DNA from: an uncultured Flavobacteriales bacterium
GTDB lineage: Bacteria; Bacteroidota; Bacteroidia; Flavobacteriales_D; Crocinitomicaceae
NCBI GenBank assembly: GCA_903945495.1
Contig: CAJAVU010000094.1
Coordinates: 1-38,961 of the forward strand
Length of the DNA: 38,961 bases
Direction: 5' to 3'
Part shown: positions 25,130 through 34,323 of the stretch, one piece after another
How the letters are laid out: every line of letters starts with the position of its first letter
How positions within the stretch are numbered: position 1 is the stretch's first letter
The notes under the pieces: generated by a model
Databases searched by the model: none
The model's input: only the letters and a program-made list of their open reading frames with translations
What the model was told of the DNA's origin: nothing
Program-made: the position numbers and the translations under genes

Positions 25130-27181
25130 ATGAAAAATCAAATCAAAAATATGCAGTGGTTTAAATACGTTGCGGTTGTATTAGGAGGTGTTATCATAGC
25201 ATCTTGTGCTCGTGAGGGTTCTTCATCTACGGGATGGGATTACAACAACCCAAAGCAAGGAGGTTTTCAAAAAGTTCCTTTTATTGACCAAGAAACAGGA
25301 CCAGGTCTTGTATTGGTTGAAGGTGGTACCTTTACAATGGGTAGAGCTGAGCAAGACGTAATGTACGATTGGAATAACCGTGCTACTCGTGTTACAGTTT
25401 CTTCATTTTACATGGACCAAACAGAGGTAACTAACTTTAACTGGTTGGAATACCTTTACTGGATTTCAAGAGCGTACAACGAAAACTATCCAATGGTTTA
25501 CAAAAATGCTCTTCCTGACACATTGTGTTGGAGATCACCACTTGGTTTCAATGAGAAATACGTTGATTATTACTTAAGACACCCTGCTTACAGAGATTAT
25601 CCTGTAGTTGGTGTATCTTGGTTGCAAGCAAACGATTTCTGTAAATGGAGAACTGACCGTGTGAATGAGTACATTCTTATTCGTGAAGGAATTTTGGCAT
25701 GGAATACAGCTCAAGCTGATGAGGCAACATTTAATACAGATGCATATTACGCAGGTCAATATGAAGAAGCAGTTGTTAAAAATGTACAAGATTTAGATCC
25801 ATCTCACCTTCAAGGTAAAAAATTAGGAACGCGTATCGTTCGCATGGAGGATGGTATCCTTTTACCTCGCTACCGTCTCCCAACTGAAGCTGAATGGGAA
25901 TTCGCTGCAACTGGTTTGATTGGAAACTTACAAGAAGGAACAGAAAATATTTCTGAAAGAAGAATTTATCCATGGAATGGTCACTGGGTACGTAACGATG
26001 ACGAGCAATTCCAAGGTGCTATCCGCGCTAACTTTGTAAGAGGTCGTGGAGATTACATGGGGGTTGCAGGTAACTTAAATGACGGTGCTGATGTAACTGC
26101 TCCAGTTGAATCTTACTGGCCAAATGATTATGGTTTATACCATATGGCAGGTAACGTTTCTGAATGGGTACTTGATGTTTATCGTCCTTTATCTTCTGAA
26201 GATTTTGATGAATTCAGACCGTTTAGAGGAAATGTTTTCAAAACAAAATTATTGAACAACGAAGGTTCAGTTGATTTGAAAAATGCTCAAGTTAGCTACG
26301 ACGTACACGGAATGAAAGAATACTTAAATGAATTCGAGCGTGTTCGTTACCAACGTATTTCAGCTGATAAACATGATCCATCTTCAAAAGAGTTTGCTAC
26401 TTTGAATGATACTATCATCCCTAAAGGAGTAAATGCAAATGTTCAATCAAGAAACCCAGTTCGTGGAGGAAATGCTCCTGACCCGTTCTATGTTTCTCAC
26501 AATAAAATTAAAGATTCAATTGAGCTTGACTTATTAAAACAAATCAATAGAGTTTTAGATGAAGCAATCGCATTGAAAAATGAAAAGTTCGACAATGATG
26601 CTTCTACATTAATTCAAGATCGTTTGTTCGGTGAGATTTTTGCTGATGCGATTAGAACAAGTAAAGATGGAGAAGAGTATGCTTTTGAAGTTATCTCCAT
26701 GTTGCGGGAAGGTTTTGGTGATTACATTTTAGATACACCGGGTAAATTAAAATACCGCAGTGTAACAGAAGAAGAAAACATCGGACGTTTGAATTATAGA
26801 AAAGATGATTACATTGACTACAAAGACGGTGATATCGAAAGTTCTATTTACTACGCAAATGATGATCGCAAAAATGCAATTAACCAAGCGAATCGTGATC
26901 CTAACTTGATCATGTATCAAAATGAGCACGAAGAATTTGGTTTAAATGGTTCAACTGTTAAACCAGGTGATAGAACATCTTGGCCAACAACTTTGGTTTC
27001 TGATAAATCAAGAGTTTACAAAGGTGGTTCATGGAAAGACCGAGCATATTGGTTAGCAGCTGGAAATAGACGCTTCTTAGACGAAGACAAATCGACAGAT
27101 GCAATTGGATTCCGATGCGCAATGGACAGAGTTGGTTCTCCAGTAGGAATGAACTACGGTCGATCTAAAAAGAAAAAATAA
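25130..27181 (+). CDS. gldJ: Gliding motility lipoprotein GldJ (SUMF1/FGE-sulfatase fold)
   Basis: A lipoprotein of 683 aa required for gliding and for stability of the GldK ring of the type IX system in Flavobacterium johnsoniae. The signal peptide ends in the lipobox IIASC (about residue 26). A SUMF1-like formylglycine-enzyme fold follows: GPGLVLVEGGTFTMGRAEQD, TEVTNFNWLEYLYW, RYRLPTEAEWEFAA, LYHMAGNVSEW (about 337-346) and the closing RVYKGGSWKDRAYW (about 629) with GFRCAMDRVG. About 275 residues are inserted between the last two blocks, making it longer than the F. johnsoniae protein as I remember it (about 560 aa). The porU / gldJ / murF order matches F. johnsoniae, which favours GldJ over GldK. 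TTG at 25115 was rejected because it lies in the promoter. Confidence 0.93.
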   Translation: MKNQIKNMQWFKYVAVVLGGVIIASCAREGSSSTGWDYNNPKQGGFQKVPFIDQETGPGLVLVEGGTFTMGRAEQDVMYDWNNRATRVTVSSFYMDQTEVTNFNWLEYLYWISRAYNENYPMVYKNALPDTLCWRSPLGFNEKYVDYYLRHPAYRDYPVVGVSWLQANDFCKWRTDRVNEYILIREGILAWNTAQADEATFNTDAYYAGQYEEAVVKNVQDLDPSHLQGKKLGTRIVRMEDGILLPRYRLPTEAEWEFAATGLIGNLQEGTENISERRIYPWNGHWVRNDDEQFQGAIRANFVRGRGDYMGVAGNLNDGADVTAPVESYWPNDYGLYHMAGNVSEWVLDVYRPLSSEDFDEFRPFRGNVFKTKLLNNEGSVDLKNAQVSYDVHGMKEYLNEFERVRYQRISADKHDPSSKEFATLNDTIIPKGVNANVQSRNPVRGGNAPDPFYVSHNKIKDSIELDLLKQINRVLDEAIALKNEKFDNDASTLIQDRLFGEIFADAIRTSKDGEEYAFEVISMLREGFGDYILDTPGKLKYRSVTEEENIGRLNYRKDDYIDYKDGDIESSIYYANDDRKNAINQANRDPNLIMYQNEHEEFGLNGSTVKPGDRTSWPTTLVSDKSRVYKGGSWKDRAYWLAAGNRRFLDEDKSTDAIGFRCAMDRVGSPVGMNYGRSKKKK

Positions 27182-27199
27182 TACATATTCAATAAAAAG

Positions 27200-27225
27200 A
27201 AAGCCCGTTTTTAGCGGGCTTTTTT
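27200..27225 (+). terminator. Terminator after gldJ
   Basis: AAAGCCCG (27200-27207) pairs with CGGGCTTT (27215-27222) across a 7-nt loop, followed by T's to 27225. The murF start codon follows after one base, so murF depends on read-through or an unseen promoter. Confidence 0.88.
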
Positions 27226-27226
27226 A

Positions 27227-28525
27227 ATGCAAAATAAAATGAAAGAACTCTTCGAACTCTTTTATAAAACTAGTGGTGTTTGCACTGACACACGAAAAAT
27301 TGAAAAAGACTGTTTGTTCATTTGTTTAAAAGGAGCAAATTTTAATGGTAATTCATTTGCTGAACAAGCCTTAAAGGATGGAGCAAAGTTTGTTATTGTA
27401 GATGAGAAGGAATTTCAAACAGATGAACGAATCTTTTTAGTAGAAAACACCCTACTCTATCTTCAAAAATTAGCCAATCACCATCGTTTGCAGTTTACCA
27501 TTCCAGTAATCGGAATCACTGGAAGTAATGGAAAAACAAGCTCAAAGGAATTAATTAACGCTGTCCTTTCAAGTCACTATTCTGTTCTCGCAACGATTGG
27601 CAACTTGAACAATCACATTGGTGTTCCCCTCACTTTATTGCGCTTAACACACGAACATGAAATCGCCATAATCGAAATGGGGGCAAATAAGTTCAAGGAC
27701 ATTGAAGAATTATGTGATATTGCTGAACCAACTCACGGCATAATAACGAATATTGGAAAAGCACACTTAGAAGGATTTTTGAATTTTGAAGGTGTACTAA
27801 AAACAAAGAGAGAACTATACGACTCCGTATCCAAAAACAAAGGAACGATTGTCTTTAATAACGATGATGATGTGTTGAAATTCAACCTACCAAAAGGTAT
27901 TGATACGATTTCATACGGAACATCAAGTGATTCGTTCATAAAGGGTGAATTGGTGAACCTCTCCCCTTTTGTTGAATTAAAATGGTCAAAAACAAACTAT
28001 CAATCTGACCTAATTTCAACACAAATGATTGGGAAATATAATTTCTACAATTATTTAGCTGCTATTAGCTTTGGGACTTGTTTTAATGTTCCTTTTGAAA
28101 AAATAAATTCAGCAATTGCGAACTATTCTCCTGAAAATAATCGTTCACAAGTTAAAAAAACAGAACGAAACACATTAATTCTGGATTGTTATAATGCAAA
28201 TCCAACGAGCATGAAATCAGCATTAGAGAGCTTTGCCTTGATTAACCATCCAGATAAATACTTCATTATTGGCGATATGCTTGAATTAGGTGAAGAATCA
28301 ATGAAAGAGCACCAAGCAATTTCAGATTTGGTTAAAGAGCTTAATCTGCATGGTTCTGCAGTTGGTCCTCTTTTCGGCGCGCTTCCGGAACACTCATTTG
28401 ATATTCATTTCGCTACTAAAGTTGAAGCAATTGCCTATTTTGAATCAACAACTATTTCCGACAAACTCATCTTACTGAAAGGATCTCGCGGAATCGGACT
28501 TGAATCTTTAGAAAAATCCTTGTAA
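27227..28525 (+). CDS. murF: UDP-N-acetylmuramoyl-tripeptide--D-alanyl-D-alanine ligase
   Basis: Mur ligase that adds D-Ala-D-Ala to the UDP-MurNAc tripeptide, the last cytoplasmic step of peptidoglycan precursor assembly. The product is 432 aa. Domains: N-terminal UDP-binding part (TDTRKIEKDCLFICLKG), central ATPase with GITGSNGKTSSKE (about residues 98-110), LNNHIGVPLTLL, IIEMGANKFKDIE and TNIGKAHLEGF, and a C-terminal domain with LDCYNANPTSMKSALE and IIGDMLELGEES. The order gldJ-murF is the same as in F. johnsoniae. The start could be ATG 27227 or ATG 27239; either sits immediately after the gldJ terminator. Confidence 0.96.
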   Translation: MQNKMKELFELFYKTSGVCTDTRKIEKDCLFICLKGANFNGNSFAEQALKDGAKFVIVDEKEFQTDERIFLVENTLLYLQKLANHHRLQFTIPVIGITGSNGKTSSKELINAVLSSHYSVLATIGNLNNHIGVPLTLLRLTHEHEIAIIEMGANKFKDIEELCDIAEPTHGIITNIGKAHLEGFLNFEGVLKTKRELYDSVSKNKGTIVFNNDDDVLKFNLPKGIDTISYGTSSDSFIKGELVNLSPFVELKWSKTNYQSDLISTQMIGKYNFYNYLAAISFGTCFNVPFEKINSAIANYSPENNRSQVKKTERNTLILDCYNANPTSMKSALESFALINHPDKYFIIGDMLELGEESMKEHQAISDLVKELNLHGSAVGPLFGALPEHSFDIHFATKVEAIAYFESTTISDKLILLKGSRGIGLESLEKSL

Positions 28526-28543
28526 GCAAAAAATATAGCATAA

Positions 28544-28575
28544 AAAAAGGGCAACAAATAAATGTCGCCCTTTTT
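28544..28575. terminator. Bidirectional terminator between murF and the acyl-CoA dehydrogenase gene
   Basis: AAAAAGGGC (28544-28552) pairs with GCCCTTTTT (28567-28575), with an inner ACA/TGT pairing. The A-run on one side and T-run on the other let it act for both convergent genes. Confidence 0.85.
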
Positions 28576-28592
28576 CGTATAATTAAGTCTAA

Positions 28593-29735
28593 TTAAGCAT
28601 TTAAAATACCTCTAGAAATTACGATTTTTTGAACCTCCGAAGTTCCTTCATAAATCTGAGTAATTTTGGCATCACGCATTAAACGTTCAACATGGTATTC
28701 TTTCACGAAACCATATCCACCGTGAATTTGAACAGCCTCAACTGTTTGTTCCATTGCAACTTTCGAAGCATACAATTTAGCCATTGCACTTGATTGACCG
28801 TAATCTCTTCCATTGTCTTTATCCATTGCAGCTCGGTAAACCAACAATTTAGCAGCTTCGATTTCAGTTGCCATATCAGCCAATTTGAATGCAATTGCTT
28901 GATGTTTTGAAATTTCTTTTCCAAATGCTTTACGCTCTTTCGAATATGCTAACGATAATTCCAAAGCTCCTCCTGCAATTCCTAAAGCTTGAGCAGCGAT
29001 ACCAATGCGACCACCGGCAAGAACTTTCATAGCGAATGTGAAACCAAATCCATCTTCACCGATTCTATTTTCTTTTGGCACTTTAACATCATTGAACAAC
29101 AAAGTATGTGTATCACTTCCACGAATACCCATTTTATCTTCTTTCGCTCCAATAATGAATCCTTCCATACCTTTTTCAATAATGAAAGCATTGATTCCTT
29201 TGTGACCAGCTTCAACATTTGTTTGAGCTATCACTAAGTAAGTAGATGCTGAAGAACCATTTGTAATCCAGTTTTTCGTACCATTCAATAAATAATGGTC
29301 TCCCATATCGATTGCTGTTGTGCGTTGAGATGTTGCATCTGAACCTGCTTCCGGCTCTGACAAACAAAACGCTCCAATTTTCTCTCCTTTCGCAAGAGGA
29401 ATTAAATATTTTTGTTTTTGTTCTTCCGAACCATATTTTTCTAATCCCCAACAAACCAATGAATTGTTTACTGACATACAAACAGAAGTTGAAGCATCAA
29501 CTTTAGAAATTTCTTCCATTGCCAAAACATACGACAATGTATCCATTCCACTTCCGCCATATTCAGGACTAACCATCATCCCCATGAATCCAAGTTCTCC
29601 TAATTGCTTAATTTCTTCAGCTGGAAAACGTTGGTTATTATCACGATCGATAACACCTGGTTTCAACACATTTTGTGCAAAATCTCTAGCAGCTTCCTTT
29701 ACTGCTAATTGTTCTTCTGTTAATTCGAAGTTCAT
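28593..29735 (-). CDS. Acyl-CoA dehydrogenase (short/branched-chain type)
   Basis: FAD-dependent acyl-CoA dehydrogenase of 380 aa that introduces an alpha-beta double bond in acyl-CoA, in the cytoplasm. Motifs: FCLSEPEAGSDA and WITNGSSAS (substrate/FAD region), MGIRGSDTHTLLFNDVKVP, KAFGKEISKHQAIAFKLADM, VQIHGGYGFVKEYHVERLMRD and the C-terminal QIYEGTSEVQ with the catalytic Glu. Length and the position of the catalytic Glu fit short-chain/butyryl-CoA-type enzymes; chain-length preference cannot be read reliably. It stands alone on the minus strand, divergent from anmK, with a terminator behind it. No electron-transfer flavoprotein genes are in the window. Confidence 0.95.
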   Translation of the reverse strand: MNFELTEEQLAVKEAARDFAQNVLKPGVIDRDNNQRFPAEEIKQLGELGFMGMMVSPEYGGSGMDTLSYVLAMEEISKVDASTSVCMSVNNSLVCWGLEKYGSEEQKQKYLIPLAKGEKIGAFCLSEPEAGSDATSQRTTAIDMGDHYLLNGTKNWITNGSSASTYLVIAQTNVEAGHKGINAFIIEKGMEGFIIGAKEDKMGIRGSDTHTLLFNDVKVPKENRIGEDGFGFTFAMKVLAGGRIGIAAQALGIAGGALELSLAYSKERKAFGKEISKHQAIAFKLADMATEIEAAKLLVYRAAMDKDNGRDYGQSSAMAKLYASKVAMEQTVEAVQIHGGYGFVKEYHVERLMRDAKITQIYEGTSEVQKIVISRGILNA

Positions 29736-29772
29736 AGTATATTCTGGTTTTATTTATATCTTGTACTCGTTG

Positions 29773-29780
29773 CAAATTTA
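29773..29780 (-). promoter_or_regulatory. -7 promoter element for the acyl-CoA dehydrogenase gene
   Basis: Minus strand TAAATTTG (plus CAAATTTA) fits TAnnTTTG and lies 37 nt before the ATG at 29735. No TTTG at the expected -33 position. Confidence 0.45.
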
Positions 29781-29814
29781 AGGGAATAATTTTATTTTTC
29801 AGCTTTAAAACGTT

Positions 29815-30888
29815 ATGAGTAATTACGAAATTATTGGATTAATGTCTGGGACCTCATTGGATGGTCTAGACATTGCTCACGTCAGATTCGATTTTAATAA
29901 CAATTCAAACGATTCTTTTGTTCTGTTAAACACTTATACTGTTCCAATTCCAGACGAAATCCTTCGTAAATTAATGGACGCACCAAATTATTCTGTTGCT
30001 CAAATGCTCATGTTGGATAAAGAATTTGGTCGATTTTTAGCGGAATCAGTTATAAAATTCATCAATCAAAATAAAATTGATAAAAATAACATTAATGCCA
30101 TTGCCAGTCATGGACAAACAATTTTACATCAACCAAACAATGGATTCACGCTTCAAATAGGCTGCGGCTCTGCGCTTTCCTATTTAACAGATATCAACGT
30201 AATCAATGATTTTAGAACAAAAGATATTGTCGCTGGTGGACAAGGAGCGCCTTTGGTTCCAATTGGTGATTTCGGACTTTTCTCCGATTTAGCGGAAGGA
30301 TTCTTGAACATTGGTGGATTTGCAAATGTCAGTTTCAAAAAGGAAGATACAATTGTGGCGTATGATATTTGTCCAGGTAATCTTCCACTAAACAAACTCG
30401 CGCACGCAAAAAATCTGGAGTACGATAAAAATGGAGAATTGGCCAAAAGCGGTGAAATCAACTTTTTCCTGTTGGATTTATTGAATTCATTGGAATATTA
30501 TCTATTGGACGGACCAAAATCACTTGGGACAGAATGGATTGAGGAATTTTATTATCCTTTATTGAAATTTGACAAAGAAATTGAAAACAACCTTCGAACG
30601 GTGGTTGAACATACCGCGATTCAAATAAGTAATGTGTTAAATTCTGCTCATTTAAATTCCGTACTTGTAACGGGAGGAGGAGCGAAGAACGGTTTTCTAG
30701 TTGAACGAATTCAGCATTACTTTAACGGTGAACTCATTTTACCTGAGCAAAAAATCATTGATTTTAAAGAAGCAATGGTGTTTGCCTATCTTGGTGCACT
30801 TTATTTGGATAAACGACCTAATGCATTATCCAGTGTAACTGGAGCTCAAAAAAACACTATTGGTGGTGTGTTTCATTTACCAGGTTAA
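29815..30888 (+). CDS. anmK: Anhydro-N-acetylmuramic acid kinase
   Basis: Opens and phosphorylates 1,6-anhydro-MurNAc to MurNAc-6-phosphate in peptidoglycan recycling, in the cytoplasm. The product is 357 aa. Motifs of the hexokinase-like fold: GLMSGTSLDGLDIAHV near the N-terminus, ASHGQTILHQP with the catalytic Asp nearby (VINDFRTKDIVAGGQGAPLV), LNIGGFANVSF and VTGGGAKNGFLVERI. The usual partner murQ is not adjacent. The start ATG at 29815 agrees with the family N-terminus. No clear TAnnTTTG promoter was found in the short divergent region on this strand. Confidence 0.95.
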   Translation: MSNYEIIGLMSGTSLDGLDIAHVRFDFNNNSNDSFVLLNTYTVPIPDEILRKLMDAPNYSVAQMLMLDKEFGRFLAESVIKFINQNKIDKNNINAIASHGQTILHQPNNGFTLQIGCGSALSYLTDINVINDFRTKDIVAGGQGAPLVPIGDFGLFSDLAEGFLNIGGFANVSFKKEDTIVAYDICPGNLPLNKLAHAKNLEYDKNGELAKSGEINFFLLDLLNSLEYYLLDGPKSLGTEWIEEFYYPLLKFDKEIENNLRTVVEHTAIQISNVLNSAHLNSVLVTGGGAKNGFLVERIQHYFNGELILPEQKIIDFKEAMVFAYLGALYLDKRPNALSSVTGAQKNTIGGVFHLPG

Positions 30889-30961
30889 CAAACATCACTT
30901 TTTCACATCTCAGTATTGGTAACTTATCTAATATTTAAAAACAAATAGCCATTTCTTTATA

Positions 30962-30969
30962 TAACTTTG
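30962..30969 (+). promoter_or_regulatory. -7 promoter element for the Glu/Leu dehydrogenase-nhaD genes
   Basis: TAACTTTG fits TAnnTTTG. It ends one base before the ATG at 30971, so that start is unlikely; the ATG at 30992 is 22 nt downstream. Confidence 0.5.
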
Positions 30970-30991
30970 CATGTTTAGAAAGAACTATACG

Positions 30992-32245
30992 ATGAAAGAT
31001 TTACTTGAACGATTTGAAAATAAGCGCCCTGAGATTGTATTTGAATGGAAAGATGCAGAAACTGAAGCAGAAGGTTGGGTTGTAATTAACTCATTACGCG
31101 GAGGTGCTGCAGGAGGCGGGACACGCATGCGTGCAGGCTTAGACAAACGTGAAGTTGAATCTTTAGCAAAAACAATGGAAGTTAAATTCACGGTTGCAGG
31201 CCCACCAATTGGAGGTGCAAAATCAGGAATTAACTTCGACCCAAAAGATCCACGTAAAGAAGGTGTTTTAAGAAGATGGTACGCTGCTGTAACACCGTTG
31301 TTGAAACATTATTATGGAACAGGAGGAGACTTAAACGTTGATGAAATTCACGAAGTGATTCCAATGACCGAAGATTGTGGTGTTTGGCATCCACAAGAAG
31401 GAGTTTTTAACGGACATTTTCAACCAAGAGAAGCACAAAAAATTAATCGTATTGGTCAATTGCGCCAAGGTGTTTTAAAAGTCATCGAAGATTCCAACTT
31501 CACACCTGATATCGATCGTAAATATGTTGTTGCAGACATGATCACTGGTTACGGTGTTGCACAATCTATCAAACATTATTATTCAATTTGGGGTGCTTCG
31601 ACAGGCTCAGCAACCCAAAATTCAGTTCAAGGTAAAAAAGTAATTGTTCAAGGATGGGGAAATGTTGGTTCTGCTGGAGCCTATTACCTAGCTCAGCAAG
31701 GAGCGAAAATCGTTGGTATAATTGATCGTGTTGGTGGATTAATCAATGAGGAAGGATTCTCTTTCGACGAAATTAAACAATTGTTCCTAACAAAAAACGG
31801 GAATGAATTGTCACACCCAAATTTAGTATCCTACGACGAAATGAATGCGCGTATTTGGGATTTGAAGGCAGATGTCTTTATTCCATGTGCTGGTTCAAGA
31901 ATGATTACAGAAGATCAGTTAACAAGAATGATTGCAGGTGGAATGGAAGTTATTTCATCTGGAGCGAATGTTCCGTTTGCCGATCCGCAAATTTTCTTCG
32001 GACCAATTGCTGATAAAGCAGACAATTCAATATCAATTATTCCAGATTTCATTTCAAACTGTGGAATGGCGCGTGTTTTCGCATATTTAATGAGTAATGA
32101 CTTGAAAACGTTAAGCGACGAAGGCATTTTCAACGATACAAGTGATATAATTTTTGAAGCCTTGAAAAACACACATGCAAAAAATCCAGGTAAAACAGGA
32201 ATCGCTAAAGCAGCATTCGAAATTGCATTGAATCAACTCGTATAA
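30992..32245 (+). CDS. Glu/Leu/Phe/Val dehydrogenase family enzyme
   Basis: NAD(P)-dependent amino acid dehydrogenase of 417 aa; oxidative deamination of an amino acid or the reverse. Motifs: GGAAGGGTRM (substrate loop), AGPPIGGAKSGINFDP with the catalytic Lys, GTGGDLNVDE with the catalytic Asp, and the Rossmann motif VQGWGNVGSAGAYYLA in the C-terminal domain. Which amino acid is used is not decided by these motifs; Bacteroidota relatives are usually annotated simply as Glu/Leu/Phe/Val dehydrogenase. The upstream ATG at 30971 would add seven residues but lies at the expected transcription start. nhaD begins 2 bp after its stop, so the two form an operon. Confidence 0.9.
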   Translation: MKDLLERFENKRPEIVFEWKDAETEAEGWVVINSLRGGAAGGGTRMRAGLDKREVESLAKTMEVKFTVAGPPIGGAKSGINFDPKDPRKEGVLRRWYAAVTPLLKHYYGTGGDLNVDEIHEVIPMTEDCGVWHPQEGVFNGHFQPREAQKINRIGQLRQGVLKVIEDSNFTPDIDRKYVVADMITGYGVAQSIKHYYSIWGASTGSATQNSVQGKKVIVQGWGNVGSAGAYYLAQQGAKIVGIIDRVGGLINEEGFSFDEIKQLFLTKNGNELSHPNLVSYDEMNARIWDLKADVFIPCAGSRMITEDQLTRMIAGGMEVISSGANVPFADPQIFFGPIADKADNSISIIPDFISNCGMARVFAYLMSNDLKTLSDEGIFNDTSDIIFEALKNTHAKNPGKTGIAKAAFEIALNQLV

Positions 32246-32247
32246 CC

Positions 32248-33588
32248 ATGGAGATTATTGTTGTTCTAACTTTTATTTTAGGTTATGTTGCCATTACGAT
32301 GGAGCATAGTTTAAAAATTGACAAGTTAATTCCTGCCTTATTAATGATGGCAGTATGTTGGGCAACAATTGCTTTAGGTATTGATTCTTTTACCCAATGG
32401 TTTGATCCTCATGCGAGCAAATTAATGGACATTACGACGTTGAATCATGAAGGTCGTCAAGAATTATTGGAAGGAACCCTTTTGCATCATTTTGGCAAAA
32501 CTGCTGAAATCCTCATCTTTTTAATGGGCGCAATGGCGATTGTTGAAATGATTGATCATTTTGAAGGATTCGGGGCAATTAAAAAAATGATTAAAACCAA
32601 AAGTAAACGTTCGTTGTTATGGATTGTTTCCTTTTTGGCATTCTTCCTTTCTTCTATTATTGACAACCTCACAGCAACAATCGTATTAATTACCATTTTA
32701 CGTAAGATCGTTTCAGAACCTTCTGATCGCATGTGGTATTCTGGATTTATCATTATTGCGGCAAATGCAGGTGGTGCTTGGACTCCAATTGGAGATGTTA
32801 CAACAACAATGCTTTGGATGGCCGGGAAAGTGACTACAGGGAAATTAATGCTGTTACTTGGTTTACCGTCATTACTTAATATTTTGATTCCTTTACTGAT
32901 TGGTTCTTTTCTTCCTGCTTTCAAAGGCAATGTTAGCGAAATTGAAGATGGAATTCATCAAAATAAGTATGGATCATTTATGCTTTATTTAGGTTTGGGA
33001 CTTGTGGTATTTGTTCCGGTTTTCAAAACAGTCACACACCTTCCGCCTTATATTGGTATGATGTTATCACTTTCACTTTTTGCAATTATTGGTGAAATTT
33101 TATCAAAAAGAAGTATCAGTTTTACAAACCCAGATCAAACGGATAACATTCATGATCATCAAGGGCCAACAATGAAAGCATTATCCCGCATAGAAATGCC
33201 TTCTGTGTTATTCTTCTTAGGAATTTTGATGACTGTTGCCGCAATGGAATCACTTGGATTAATCTTTGGTTTTGGTCAACATGTGAGTGCTTCGATTTCT
33301 CAAAACGTTTTTGTGACCCTATTAGGAGCTAGTTCAGCCATTATCGACAACGTTCCGTTGGTTGCTGCGAGTATTGGAATGTTCCAAGATGCGCCAGATG
33401 CAAATGTTTGGCACTTCATCGCTTACGCAGCAGGAACAGGAGGCTCAATGCTTATTATCGGTTCAGCCGCAGGAGTTGTAGCAATGGGAATGGAAAAAAT
33501 TACATTTTTTTGGTACTTAAAAAACATAACTTTATTGGCGCTATTGGGTTATATTGCAGGAATAGTCGCCTTTTTATTAATTGCTTAA
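32248..33588 (+). CDS. nhaD: Na+/H+ antiporter NhaD
   Basis: A 446-aa inner-membrane protein of the ion-transporter superfamily that exports Na+ (or Li+) in exchange for H+. About 10-12 hydrophobic segments are visible, beginning with IIVVLTFILGYVAITME. Family hallmarks are FFLSSIIDNLTATIVLITIL and ANAGGAWTPIGDVTTTMLWM in the first half and SAIIDNVPLVAASIGM with AAGTGGSMLIIGSAAGVVAM in the second, reflecting the inverted repeat. It is translationally close to the dehydrogenase gene (2-bp gap) and 27 bp before the exbB-like gene. Confidence 0.93.
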   Translation: MEIIVVLTFILGYVAITMEHSLKIDKLIPALLMMAVCWATIALGIDSFTQWFDPHASKLMDITTLNHEGRQELLEGTLLHHFGKTAEILIFLMGAMAIVEMIDHFEGFGAIKKMIKTKSKRSLLWIVSFLAFFLSSIIDNLTATIVLITILRKIVSEPSDRMWYSGFIIIAANAGGAWTPIGDVTTTMLWMAGKVTTGKLMLLLGLPSLLNILIPLLIGSFLPAFKGNVSEIEDGIHQNKYGSFMLYLGLGLVVFVPVFKTVTHLPPYIGMMLSLSLFAIIGEILSKRSISFTNPDQTDNIHDHQGPTMKALSRIEMPSVLFFLGILMTVAAMESLGLIFGFGQHVSASISQNVFVTLLGASSAIIDNVPLVAASIGMFQDAPDANVWHFIAYAAGTGGSMLIIGSAAGVVAMGMEKITFFWYLKNITLLALLGYIAGIVAFLLIA

Positions 33589-33615
33589 AACAAATACAAA
33601 TTAAAACTTAAAAAT

Positions 33616-34317
33616 ATGAGTATGTTTCATTTATTACAAATCGCTCCAGAAGGTGGAGATAAAGCAGCAGCAACAGGAGTTAAAGAAGTTCCAATTTGGG
33701 ATATCCTTCAAGAGTCAAATGCTGGAATTGGTTGGTTGGTCAACTTGTTATTGGTATTGATGTTCGGTTATGTTGTATTTGTTTTCGTTGAGCGATATTT
33801 GGCAATACGACGCGCTAGTAAAGCAGAAGCAGATTTCATGAGTAAAATCAAGGATTATTTGAAAGATGGTAAAGTTGATCAAGCTAAAGACTTATGTAGT
33901 CGCTCAACAAGTCCATCTGCACGAATTTTAGAAAAAGCAATTGAGCGTCTTGGGAAACCAATGGAAACAATTACTGCAGCGATTGAAAACACGGGAAAAT
34001 TAGAAGTACTTCGTTTGGAACAACGTACATCATTTTTAGCAACAGCATCAGGAGCTGGACCAATGTTAGGTTTCCTTGGAACAGTAGTCGGAATGGTTGT
34101 TGTTTTCATCGATTTGGAAAATTCTGCAACACTTGAGTTGAAAGTTATTGCACCAGGGATTATGACTGCGATGATTACTACAGTGGCTGGTTTAATTGTG
34201 GGTATTGTTGCCTTCATGGGACATAACTTTTTACAATCTATGATTGGAAAAGTAGTCTATCAAATGGAAAACACTGCTTTAGAATTTACAGATTTCTTGC
34301 ATACACCTTCTAAATAA
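33616..34317 (+). CDS. exbB: ExbB/TolQ/MotA-type proton channel protein
   Basis: Inner-membrane channel subunit of 233 aa that uses the proton motive force to drive TonB or a similar device. Three hydrophobic segments: about residues 35-58 (GWLVNLLLVLMFGYVVFVFV), about 140-160 (TASGAGPMLGFLGTVVGMV, the signature GLLGTVxGM-like motif) and about 175-200 (IAPGIMTAMITTVAGLIVGI). A cytoplasmic helical part lies between the first two. Followed after 6 bp by exbD and then a TonB-like gene, which favours ExbB over MotA or TolQ. No signal peptide beyond the first segment. Confidence 0.92.
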   Translation: MSMFHLLQIAPEGGDKAAATGVKEVPIWDILQESNAGIGWLVNLLLVLMFGYVVFVFVERYLAIRRASKAEADFMSKIKDYLKDGKVDQAKDLCSRSTSPSARILEKAIERLGKPMETITAAIENTGKLEVLRLEQRTSFLATASGAGPMLGFLGTVVGMVVVFIDLENSATLELKVIAPGIMTAMITTVAGLIVGIVAFMGHNFLQSMIGKVVYQMENTALEFTDFLHTPSK

Positions 34318-34323
34318 TTCACC

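Noticed and set aside
32556-32930. Minus-strand open frame of 124 codons inside nhaD
   Set aside because: Antisense shadow; the nhaD frame has the conserved transporter motifs.
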